Shown here in pieces: positions 48,590 to 60,368 of a stretch of 64,000 bases of DNA. The stretch's first letter is position 1. The number at the start of each line of letters is the position of its first letter. The DNA is taken from NCBI GenBank assembly GCA_026686845.1, contig JAIVEN010000015.1:4789001-4853000 (forward strand). Reading direction: 5' to 3'. Origin of the DNA: Adenanthera pavonina (Eukaryota; Streptophyta; Magnoliopsida; Fabales; Fabaceae). The position numbers and the translations under genes were made by a program. Below the pieces are notes generated by a model, which saw nothing but the letters and a program-made list of their open reading frames with translations, searched no databases and had not been told where the DNA came from.

Positions 48590-50657
48590 ACGTCTAGAGG
48601 TCTGACACTATGGACAAGTGGAATAATTATGACATACTTGCCTACATAACCCACACAATGTATGTGAGTTGAATGAAAATGACATTTTTCTTGAATCATT
48701 AAAGGGTCAAGGATCAAATTTAGAATATCAGTTTATGGCCAATGAATCTTATCACCTATCAGGTGGAACTCATTATTATAAGTAAGGCTCATGGTTTCTA
48801 ACTTAAATACTAGATCCACAAATTGCAAATGGTTTACTTGTATGTGAGCACATGTTGCAATGACATGCATACACATATACTTTTCTACCTAAAATTCTCT
48901 CAGGTCACATGTTTTTTTCATTCAAGTTTACATTGCAACAACTACTAAATAACGAAGTTAAACATTGTATAGCTCAACAATCTCAAATGATGCTTCTCTT
49001 ATATCATATATGCGAATAATGTATGTAAATTCAACCTGTGTTGCCATTTCTAACTTTTCATTCAGTGTCTCATAAAACACTTGGTCAACAGTTATTTGTG
49101 CAGATAATTGTTAGGCACATTTGACAGAGTAGTTGTTAACCCTATATACGATAGCCTTCACAATACCAGTAATTAGCAAATTTCGAACATCTTTAAACAT
49201 ATCATTCATACATTTAGCAAGATTAATTGTCATGTGACCATAACGCTGGTACCTACTGTCATATGTGCATGACCCTTTTTCTATTAGCAATCTATGCAGT
49301 TACAGGTGGATGAGTCAATGCTATTTCTTCTAATCGTTGGTTAACATAATGACACTCATATGCATAGTCTGCAAATAATTAGAAATTTATAATTATTAAT
49401 TTCATAATCACATGTTAATTTATGTGAACAAAGCAATCTATACTCATTGATATTTATAAACTTATCATTCAACCAATTCATTTCATGTGACTTATGAAAG
49501 TTAACGATCACATGTGGTAGGCAAAAAACCATGATGTCCTTGTACTATTTGCCATCCAACACATTCATTTGCAACTGCAGACATGATTGAAGGATGTCTA
49601 TTAGAAATTAAACGTATCTCATTTCTACTCTTAATGACACGTGCGCACATGATATAAGAACCATGCCCAAGCACCTTTTGTCTATCCTTCAACAACAGCA
49701 AATGCAGGAAGTATAACATTACGGTCACCATCCTGTGTTATGGTCATAAGAAGTGTGTCTTTATATTTTTCATACAGGAAAGTTCTATAAACCTAAATGA
49801 TGGGCTTTAGGTGATCGAATGCATTGATACATGGTTTGAACGCCCGAAAAACACGCTTAAATATTTCAACCGACTGCCTTTCATAATTGGTTTGTGAAAT
49901 GACTCACTTGAAATTTTAATGTACAACTCAGGCAAGAAATGTTAGATAGCATGTAATCACCTAGATAGTAATGAGACTAAGCTCTCCCAATTACCAAAAG
50001 GAATATCAATTACTAATTGGTTTGCCTTCCATACTTTCCTATACGACACAGTGCACCCAAATATTGATTGCATCCGCTCAATTATTTGAAAAATTTTAAC
50101 ATCCAATTGATCAATCATCATTGTCACTATAGAAGATGAGATAACATCAGCGTCCAACTTAGATGATCTTAAGTTAATGATGTGGCTAAATATGTATGGG
50201 ACCTCAGATATCTTGTGACTTTCCAATCCCTTTCATTTCATTTTCAACATGCCCTTAGTCTCCAACTACAACCGATTCTATAATTTATACATCAATATTC
50301 TTCATATTTGTCACTTGAATGATACACATTAAATATATGATGAATTTGGATAAAGTAAAGTTTGACTGCAAGTTTTAGAGCACGGATATTATTAAAAATT
50401 TGGCTAATTGAGAACTCTTGGCTATTATTGAAAGGTAAAATATCTCTCATTCCACATAATTCAAGATCCACAGCTAACTCTAAATTTACACGTAAAAAGA
50501 AATTAGCTACAAGCTCTTCGGGAACATTTATATGTAACATTAGGTCTGAGACATTATTACCACCCTCGTAATTCTCCTCACCAGCCTCATTTTCATTGTC
50601 ATCATAACTTTTCTCACCAACGGCACAAATTATACTCATCCTCATTCTCAAAGCCAT
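48590..50657 (-). pseudogene. MuDR/MULE transposase pseudogene
   Basis: Pieces on the minus strand, in order, begin with an N-terminal MuDR-type domain (SQIFNNIRALKLAVKLYF, about 50380-50430). The DNA-binding region follows (LDADVISSSIVTMM..TVSYRKVWKANQLVID..GNWE, 49957-50226). Part of the DDE transposase core is at 49501-49731 (YFLHLLLLKD, RNEIRLISNRHPSIMSAVAN). A SWIM zinc finger remnant (CMHVIATCAHM) and the usual stretch after it lie at about 48680-48900. Stops and frameshifts lie between the pieces, and the catalytic core is incomplete. Confidence 0.82.
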
Positions 50658-52446
50658 CCATTATACCCTTAGTTGGATGAAGCAAACATGATGGTATAGT
50701 ATTGTTGACATCTGAGCAATGATCAAATGAATGAAAATTTTCCAAATGCATGCTAAGCCTTTATCCCTATTTCACTAAATCCACATGATTGCTATTCAGT
50801 TGGAGTGTATATCTCATATAGTCCCCTAGTGGTTGTGATTCGAGATGGTCATCAATTTCCACATTTGAAGCATGCGCATACAACTTTGCTCTTGTTAATT
50901 GAGTTAAATATCACGAATTTATCTGCTATATCCTTTGTGTGTCAAAATCTTCTTTCAAAATACATGATTGGTACTATGGTGGATTTATATATACTGGATA
51001 TCTATATATTGAATCTAACACAATTTGATTCGGAGGAAGTAAAAGCATTTGTTCGACGACTTGCTTTAATTGCATCAAGCTAATATTTAGATCAACACTT
51101 ATCATTTATATACTATAAAACTCAAATGTTACCCGGTCTGGACCATCAAAAATTTATTCATTTGATATATATAAACCCACTCTTTTCTATTATTCATTAT
51201 TGTTCCTATGATATAAGATTGTTTATTATTTACTTATGAACATGAAAATTATTAATGCACAAAATAATAATATTACCATCAATATAAAATTTTATTTTCC
51301 CTACCTACAATTTATTTATTAAATTCTTAAATTAAAATCATTTTTCCAATATCAAATTACTTATTTAATTGATTGTATAATTTATTTATTTCATACAATA
51401 TCTATTATATTTATTAAATGTATGCCAATAATAAATATATAACAAAGTACAATATTAATACCTAATTAAAATTAAATTTTAACATTTTCTACAATTTAGT
51501 TTTTCATAATCCAACTTTTTTTATATATCACAATTTACAACTTTAATTCACCATTAGCTTATAAAAGATTTTTTAGAAGTTAATAGTGAATTTATTAATT
51601 TAAACAATTAGCAAAAAATTGTTGTTCAAGATTTTGATAAAAATTTTAATTTAAATTCAATATTGTTGTAAATATTGTTTTCATAAAAAAAAAGATTTGA
51701 ACCAAAAACATGCTCATATCACATTATTTTTAAGAAATGTTCAAATCATTATCTCTTATGTGTATTACATTAAAAAAAGTCTAGTTAAATTCACACACAG
51801 CCAAAGAAAAATAAATTTAAGTTTTATTAATAAATATAGTTATTTTGATAACAGATTTCTATGTCTTATAATTATTTTTATCCAAAAATTGTATAAAATA
51901 AAATACTATTTAATATAAATTTTATTATTTTTTTAATTATACATTATCACTCATCATAAAGTTGAAAAAATTCTGACAAATTCTGCAATTGATATATATA
52001 CATGTTGAAACTGGACATGGGTAAAAGCTTTTTTACTCATCTACTATTTAATTTAATCATCATTTTTATCTTTTAACTCATTTTTAATATAAATTTTAAT
52101 GTTAATTTAATTAATTAAAATTTATTTTTGCTAAATAGATCTGCTATTTGTTTTTTAAATGTTCCTTATAATTTTAATATTTACAAAATAAATATGTTTA
52201 TTTTTTATTAAATTCTATTAATATAATTTATAATTTATATATTTTTAATATATAAATATATTTGATATATAATATTTTATACGTGTGTGTGTGTGCGCGC
52301 GCCTCGAGAAGGGGAGAGGACTTTTCCGGAAAGAGAAGGAAAAGTGGAGTAGTGTAGGGCTTTTTAAATGTTTATTTTTTTTAATTATGAAAATATAGAT
52401 CTTGACTTTAGTGGAATTGGGATAAATAGTAAATAAAGATTAAAAA

Positions 52447-52541
52447 AATTGAATAATGTGTAAGTGTAGTATTTTGTTAAATTTTTTTGTAGTATTTTGA
52501 CATATAATTTTTTTATTAGTAGTATTTTGGCTCTATTTCCC
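52447..52541 (-). repeat. MULE right terminal inverted repeat
   Basis: Read in reverse it begins gggaaatagagccaaaatac and contains three aaatactac motifs, matching the left terminus at 45171. Confidence 0.7.
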
Positions 52542-53885
52542 TAAAAAAAATATAATTCAACAAATATATTTAATACATATTTATATATATTTCACATACT
52601 ATATATCCAAATATCATCATGCCATAAGAGATAATCTTGCTAAATACTATATAATTATGAATAATTTCAATATTTGACTCAGACTTGTTTTAATGAGAAC
52701 TCAACATTCCAACAAGAAAATCGATGATAAGAATTAGGATCAATTTAATTAATATTTAACACTGGTTTGTTGGGGGAAAAAACCTTAACATGTACTATAA
52801 TCTTTGAAGAAAAAATTGGCTTGGACTGGCTGGTTTGACCAGGAACCAGCCCCTGGTCCGGTCCAGGCATAGATATAGATCAAGAATTTTTAGAATCAGT
52901 GTGAATCGGTTAAGAACTAGTACAAAATTGGGTTGAACCGGTCTGGACCTTTGTTTTAAATATTTTTTAAAAATAAAATAATATTATTTTTAGTACTAAG
53001 TAGCATTATTTTTAGTATAAATTTTTTTCTTTCTATATTACAATATGTTATAAATATTATTATGATACATAATTATTAATAATGATAAATTTGCTTAGTA
53101 AATAATATGAAAATAAAATATCAATCGACTATTTTGAATTCAAAATATAATTATAGATGGATATTAACTTGTTTATATTTTAATATTAGGTTGTAAAACT
53201 TATTCATAATATTTTTAATTTTCTATATATTATTAAATTTACTTTTTATCCTAAAATAAATGTTAATTTTATGATCATGGATAAATATCTTTTATATTTT
53301 TTATCTATATTATTAAAATATATTAATTTATTCACAACTAGTCCGACTCCAGTCGAACCCCGATCCAACCACTGAATCTTGAACCGCTGCTTCATCCAGT
53401 TCAATAGCAGATTCGGCTTTTAATACCTTGAATATAATAGAACAAAACTAATATAATGGATCAAAATCTAAACAACCTAAATATGGAAAAAAACTATATA
53501 TCATTAAATGTTAAATATAAATTTAAATATTATAAAAAATGTTCCACCAATTAATATACTTACTTTATGAAAGCTAGAGAAAAAATAAGTGAGGATGAAG
53601 ACTCTTAGAGATCTCTCCACTTGAGAAGAAGTTCACAAACTGAAAGATAAGTTTACAAAATAAATGCAAGAAATGAAGGAGATGGCTGAAGGGCTTTAGA
53701 TAAAATAATGGGAGAGCATTGTGATTTTTTTGGCACTCAACATATACATTTCTCCCTTTAATCAGGCACTCTTAGGCATGCCTAACCATGCAACATTGTA
53801 TTAGTCAACATTGCATGGGGTAGCATTGTGTCAATCAATGCTATCTCATACAACTTTATTTAAAAAATAAATAAAAAATAAAGCT
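52542..53885. other. AT-rich spacer, possible degraded hAT termini
   Basis: No gene. Stretches near 52810-52950 (ggaaccagcccctggtccgg) and 53335-53440 (gaaccccgatccaaccactg) look like partly inverted copies of each other and may be ends of an old element of ~600 bp. Target duplications were not seen. Confidence 0.4.
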
Positions 53886-53893
53886 CCCAGCTG

Positions 53894-54364
53894 TAGAGTT
53901 GTTAATTCGGGCTGGGCCAAAAAGCCCGAATTAAAATATGGGCTTGATTTCTCAGGCCCGAGCCCGCGGGATCGGGCCTACGGGCCGGCCCGCGGGTTTT
54001 TTTTAATTTTTTAATATTTTTTTAATGTTTTTTAATAATTTTTTTTATATAATTATTTAAATTAATATAACTAATTATCATCATAATTTAAATTAATACA
54101 ACTAATTATCATTATAATTCATAAAAAACTAACATAATATTTAAATTTTACAATTTATATATCACTAATTAATAAAATAATATGTATTTTTTAATATTTT
54201 AAACAAAAAATAAAAGAAAAAGAAAAAAGCCTCGGGCTTTCGGGCCGGCCCATCACGGGCCGGGCTCAAAAAGCCCAAATTATATATTTACTCCCAAAAT
54301 TGAGGCCCGAACCCACTCATTTTTCGGGCTGACCCGTCGGGCTTTGCCCATTTTGAAGGCTCTA
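53894..54364. mobile_element. hAT MITE with perfect 8-bp target duplication
   Basis: This 471-bp element starts TAGAGTTGTTAATTCGGGC; the reversed end starts TAGAGCCTTCAAAATGGGC. GC-rich palindromic arms (cgggccggcc, gggctt/aagccc) surround an A/T-rich middle. It is flanked by an exact 8-bp duplication, cccagctg, at 53886-53893 and 54365-54372. Ends, arms and target size fit non-autonomous hAT elements. Confidence 0.9.
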
Positions 54365-54372
54365 CCCAGCTG

Positions 54373-55067
54373 CGGTGGGCAACTTTATTTAAAAAAAAAT
54401 TTATATAACACCAAACTAATGCAGCATGTCTTACTGATACTGCGTTAGTTCAATGAAGTCGAACTGTCATTGAATTAAAAAAATAAAATAAAATAAGTGA
54501 CTAACGCACAGAATTTTCAAAATAAAAAATGTGACCTGTCAAACCAATTTCCATATATCGATCTGACAGGTTCCAATTTGCCTTAAGAAAAATCAAAAAG
54601 CCTCTGGTCTTCTTCTTTGTTCACCGGTGGTTCAGATGTGGTCTATGATAATCAATTGTGAGTCATGGTGGCCTACAAAAATCGGTCACAGATGTGGTCT
54701 TCTCCGTCTCCGGTGGCATCTTTGTAATGCATAAATATGAGCATTGATTGCCAGTGGTCATTATTGGTGGTCAATGAAGATCGGTCTCTCTCTAGCTAGC
54801 CGTGGATCGAAAATTGGTGGTAAGGTGAAAGAATCAGTGTGTTGATGTTAATGGTATAATGGGAACATGGTTTGGGTTCCATGGAACTTTGGCCAATTCT
54901 ATGGGGGTAAGGCTACTTAGAACCGAGTTCTAACTATTTTGGTGGAACCTTATTCCATGTGGAATCAATCTCCCACACACCAAACACATTTAATTTAGAC
55001 TTCCATTTCCAGAGCCAATGTTCTAGCATACCAAACTAGGTATAAGTAATATGCTAGACAAGTGATG
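54373..55067. other. Spacer between two hAT MITEs
   Basis: No gene is supported. A GC-richer patch with ggtggtc/ggtcttct repeats lies at 54600-54840, and MITE-like text (gaaccgagttctaactattt) occurs near 54920. Confidence 0.4.
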
Positions 55068-55075
55068 GTTTAGAT

Positions 55076-55632
55076 TAGGGGTGTTTATGGGTAGGGACGG
55101 GTTTGACACCTGCCCTATCATCCAATTCAATGAACACCCGGGCCAGTATCGGACCAACTCAATACTAAGTATTTTTTTAAGAAAATTTGAAATAAAAAAT
55201 AACTTTATTTAACAACAAAAAATATACTTATTTATATCTAAAAATATATTTTCTTAGAAAATAAAGTTAGAAAAAATAACATTTTTAAAAATTTATGAAT
55301 ATTTAACCATTATACATTATTTTTTCATAATATTAAGTTAAAAAATCAATTCAAATTTAAAAAAAAATTGAAACATTAAAATCTTAAAAAGTTTTCATAA
55401 TATTTATATGGTAAATGTATTATATTAAATATATAAAGAATAAAAATCTTACAAAAATTTATCAATATATATAAAATAATTAAAAATAAATAAAAAATAC
55501 ATATAGGTCGAGTCGGGTAAGGTCAGCAACACTTGACCATAACCCCGGCCCAACCCGAAAATTGGTCAAGCCTGATTGGCTCAATGTTGCTGGATTAGAT
55601 CGGGCTAACCACACCTCGGATGTTCAGTCCTA
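55076..55632. mobile_element. hAT MITE with near-perfect 8-bp target duplication
   Basis: This 557-bp element starts TAGGGGTGTTTATGGGTAGG and ends ATGTTCAGTCCTA. GC-rich subterminal arms (gggccagtatcgg; cggcccaacccg) surround an A/T-rich core. The flanks are gtttagat (55068-55075) and gtttaaat (55633-55640), one mismatch in eight. The TAGGGGTGT start is typical of plant hAT elements. Confidence 0.82.
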
Positions 55633-55640
55633 GTTTAAAT

Positions 55641-58600
55641 AAATTGCTTAAATATTTTAGGATATGTCCTATCAAAGATACTCTCAATCTTACCAGTTGC
55701 ACATCAATGCCCTCCAAAATCTTGGGTGGCTATTGAATCTGTGTTTTGAGAACCAGACCAAACTGAATTGTTAGATTGGTCGGACTGTCACCCGGAGTGA
55801 AGAACGACTCAGTTTTTAGCTTTAGACCGTTTTAGGGGTTGAATCGCTTTGAAATGGCTTTTGAGCTGAAAACCATAATTAAGCCAGGAATCGAAACGGT
55901 TTCCAAAGAACTAGATGGTTTTTTAAATTGTGTAAAATTTGACTTAAATTTAATTTTGTTTGCCAAAATTATTAAAAAAATAAATACTATTTCCCTTTCT
56001 ATTTTAAAATTACTAATTATAAAAATGAAAAATTTCATTGTATTATACTCCCTCGGTCCCTGATTATAAAAGAATTTTGAGATTTTTTATTTGTCCCAAA
56101 ATAGAAGAGATATGGATAAAATTTGTAGAGTAATTAATATTATTTTTCTTTTATGCCCTTAAATAATTAAGACTGTGTTGACAATTACTAGTAATTAATT
56201 ACTCACACTCCAGACTTTTAATATGGACAATTCTAAAAACAAATTAAAATTATTGCATAATTTATGAATTTAATCACCAAAGCTATTTTTTTCTTGGTAC
56301 TAATAAAGTAGTTATTAGTTTCTTATAATTGGTGATATAGGGGGTGTAGTCATTTTATAATATAATTGTCATATAGTGTTATCATATTGAAATATTTTAA
56401 TATTATTTTTAATAATTTAATATATATTATTTTTTTGATTCACTGGTTTAATATATATTACTACCATATAAGTTTCTTAACTTATTATGAATTTGATCTA
56501 CTTAAATTTATTTTCTTAATAATTTGATATTTTATTTTAATATATATATATATATTATTATACATAATATTTTTTTATTTAATTATTGTATCAATTTACT
56601 ATCAATTTAATTAATTAAACCACAAAAATCATGATCTAATTACATTTCTAGTTTAACTTGATCCAATTTTTAAAACATTATATTGAAGGCAACCAGTGAG
56701 CCCTAGAGCTGACATTGCACGGCTATCACCATATAGATACAATGAAATGAAGGAAGACGAAGCGGCGGGCTCCTCTTCTACACCCTTCACATGCAGAACT
56801 TGAACATGAGCCTAATCCATAACATGAACATGTGTAAGACCATCCATTATAACATTGGGCCCAATCCATAAGCTGAACATGTGGTCGATCATCCATTCTA
56901 AAATGCAGGCCAATGCATAAATCATGATAAAATGGGTCCCCCCAATATGATGACGTGGCATTGAAGCACCAACACCCGCACCATCTATATGACACGTAAA
57001 GATCCGACATTTGACTATATTCTTCATTTCTTTGTTATATTTTTTAATCAGTCTCATCTAAAATATAAGTTATTGTGAAAAATTGTTTAATATATTAATT
57101 ATTTTTTATTTAGAAATAATATAGCTAATAATGACAGATGATGAAAACTATCAAATTTTCTTAACAAATTTAATAATCTAATTTTTTTTAAAATGTATTA
57201 AATAATTAAAAACAACTTATAATTTGTGAGAAGTTTGGAAGTTACCCTTGCACTCTCACGGAGAAAAGAGTTGCAATTTTTCACAAATCTCTACAATACA
57301 AAATCATCCTATTTGAATCTTAACAATTATTTTGGCAAGAGATGAAAAGTGAATCTTAATTATTCACATCCTCCATCATTATGAACTAAGCTAGCTCAAA
57401 CTAACTTATTATTTTTTACTGTTTTTAGTATTAGTGCATTGTCCAACAAAATTATTATTAGAATATATTAATTTAAGTATAAAAGAGAACATATTAAATT
57501 AAATTGTATTTGAAATAAAGATGAAAAAACTTCATTTAATCAATTTAAATTTGTTAGTTAAAAAAATTTAAATTTCAATATTTTGAAAATATTTTTGCCA
57601 ATTTTAATAACAATTTTAATTTGGATCCCATGTGAACTTTAAGTCGATAATATTGGGTGTTGGGTAAATATTAATGGAGGAAACACTATTAAGGAGAGAA
57701 ATAGTAACTTAATTATAATTTAAGACCAAAATATTGTAAAATTAGAATAGGAGATCAAAAAGTAAAATTTCAACTTGGTTTCTTTAATCTATAACTTGTT
57801 CACAAATAATTTGTATCTCTTTTTTTTTACCACAATAAATAATTTGTATCTCACACACCATTTTTTGCGATTGAAAATTTGAATTTAACTTTTTAAATTG
57901 ACATGATCGATGAATTTGTAACTTCAATTCCTATATTTGCAACTTTTTTATTTGTAATTTGCAACTCATATTTTCACTTTTTACTTTATAAGATTTTTTT
58001 TTGTTTGTGAAAGAGAATATTCAAATGTAACTTTTTAAACTCATAAAAATATTATAAATTGGAAAACTTTAATTTTTAAAATTACAACTTCATCACTTAT
58101 AATTTGCAATTCACTCATAACATTTTACTACAAAAAATTTAAAATTAATTTTTTTATAAAGTTTGAAGAATTTATCACTTAAATTCCTAAATCTGTAATC
58201 TTTTCAATCATAATTTGCAACTCACTCTCGGGGCTCGAGCCAGTGCACGAAGGCTATTTTGGAAATCTAACCTTTTCATTAACTCAGTATTGCCGTGACA
58301 AGGGTGATCCGTACAATGATATCGAGCAAGGTGATTATTTGCTTGCGCAAATTATGTGGAAAGCATGACATTTCTAACCCATCAAAACCCCATGGCCATG
58401 CCTCCACATATGCAATTGAACGTGGAAGAAATCCCAAGTTGCTAGCAATACCTAATAGTCAACTTCCACTACAACATCCAATTATACCTCCCAAAGGCAA
58501 TGTGGAACGTGGGTTTTAAAAAATTATTTGTTTGTTTAGAAAAAAAAATTATTTGTTTGGATTTTTTTGGGTGAAAATAGTTTAAATGAGTTGGATTATG

Positions 58601-60368
58601 AACTTGCTATTAGAAACAATATATGAAAATAATCAGTATTCAGAAACATATAATAACATACTGTCTTTAAGATATTATTCATCTCCACTAAGTTTACTAC
58701 AGAGATCCGATGAATCATCCCCTAGGAATTATCTTAAATACCAAAGATATTTGATAGCAACGTTAGATACCTTAAACACATAATGAATTACAAGGACTAT
58801 AAGCAAAAGAAGAGAATGTGAGAGATGTATTTTTTTCCGTCTCTAGTTTGACTTTTTTATAGCAGTTACAAATGAAACAGGATATCAAATGTAATTGAAA
58901 CAAAATAAAAGAAATTAATGTGCAGTTTCAAGATGTTGGTAGTTAAATTATAATTAATCAATCAGTCCATTTTTGAATATTGTTATTTGAAAATTCCATT
59001 TATAAAAAAATATTAATTAAATATATTAAAGACTAAGTACTTTAAGTATTAAATGAATAATATTTAAGTCTACTTAATATTTTCCCCTCCAACACTATTT
59101 TAGCATGTTTTATTTTCTATCTTTTATATACACTTTATAAGTCTTATTCCTATTTAATATGAGACTCAAGTTTTTCAAATTATCTTTAATACTTACTAGG
59201 GTTATGAAAGATCTCATAACTTAAAGAATACTTATAAAAATATTTATAAATTATCTACTAATAAAATTTTTTGAAGTGTGAATCATATTCTTATTAATTA
59301 GACCAGTGTTCTTTGACACTTGAATTTAGTATGTGATGCAAAACTACTCTTGTTTTTCTTTTTTTCTTTCTTCTCTTTCAATTTTATACTCAGAAAAATT
59401 ATTAGAACCTGCCATGTTATTTGGACTCGGACTAATAATAGTTTAAACTTAAATAAAATGAAGTAATATTTTTTTCATTAAAGTATTTATCTTTTCACAT
59501 CATGGCTTCATATCTTTCCATTAAAGTGTTGTTATTGGAGACAGTTCTCTACTTTTTTTTTTTTTGGTATAAGAGAGTTTTCTACTGCTGTATGTAAACA
59601 ATTTTGTTAACAAATTGAATTAACTATGGTTGAGTCTCATACATCATGCAAAATTTTAAAAATAAGTGTGACTTATTATAAATTTTATATTAATATATAT
59701 TTATCATTTAATATTTTAAAAAAATAAAAAATATCAAGAGAAATGTCGTTGCTTCCCAGCGTTTGGACCCACTTCTCTGGGACCCTTATCACCTGCCCAG
59801 TATCATCATATAGACAAACTCGGTGGATTTCTTTTGGATTCTCGGTGAAATATTTTAAAAATATTGCTAAACCCAAAAATGAATTCATTTGATATTGAAA
59901 AGTGATTGATAAAAACTTTAAAAAAATTGAATAAATTAATTTTAATTTAATATTTCGGTAATTAAAATTTACAGTGCTTCCTAGATTTTATCCAATCCAC
60001 TTTATATAAATTCATTTATGGAGTTCCCTTTTTTTTTGGCCTGAAATTCATTTGTGGAGTTCATGACAAAAAAAGCAATTTTTTTAAGTTTGATTTTTCA
60101 AAATCTTCACTTTTCGGAGTTTTTCCCTCACTCCCTCACGGACTCGCAGATCTGGGGTCTTTGTCGTCTCTAATTTTCCCATCACATTCTTCGCTAAATC
60201 CACCAAAGCAAGCTTAGTTTTTACTCCTCTCTCACCACCCCCACCCCCCCCCGCGCGGCAACCGCAAACTCCACTCAATACCATTGCATTTCATTCAGCA
60301 TTTTCCAACTTCAAAGGCGACTTGCATTTTCTTAGGTTTCACTGCGACCTGCTCTATTGATAGCTACA
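55641..60368. other. Long AT-rich spacer upstream of TOR1
   Basis: No supportable gene. It contains a short tandem repeat (56814-56940) and degenerate repeated text around aatttgcaactcactc at 57950-58230. A short plus-strand frame at 58295-58519 has no recognisable product. The last ~300 bp (CT-rich, with a C tract at 60239-60252) should be the TOR1 promoter and leader. Confidence 0.5.
56814..56940. repeat. About 2.5 copies of a ~49-bp tandem repeat
   Basis: Units start aatccataacatgaacatgt (56814), aatccataagctgaacatgt (56862) and aatgcataaatcatgat (56912). The copies have diverged. Confidence 0.6.

Larger units (their letters stand above)
45171..52541 (-). mobile_element. Decayed MuDR-type MULE carrying a plant mobile domain gene
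   Basis: The left end (gggaaattgag, then accaaaatactacat) and the reversed right end (gggaaatagag, then aacaaaatactaca) form imperfect terminal inverted repeats of about 90 bp around 7.4 kb. Minus-strand contents, in order, are the MuDR N-terminal domain, MULE transposase, SWIM zinc finger, then a PMD protein. All are interrupted by stops and frameshifts. Subterminal repeats around 45340-45600 (acgatttgtatta type) add to the element-like structure. I see no 9-bp target duplication at these limits, so the exact ends are uncertain by a few bases. Confidence 0.8.

Noticed and set aside
58295..58519. 74-codon plus-strand frame
   Set aside because: No recognised family and no splice partners; too little to call a gene.
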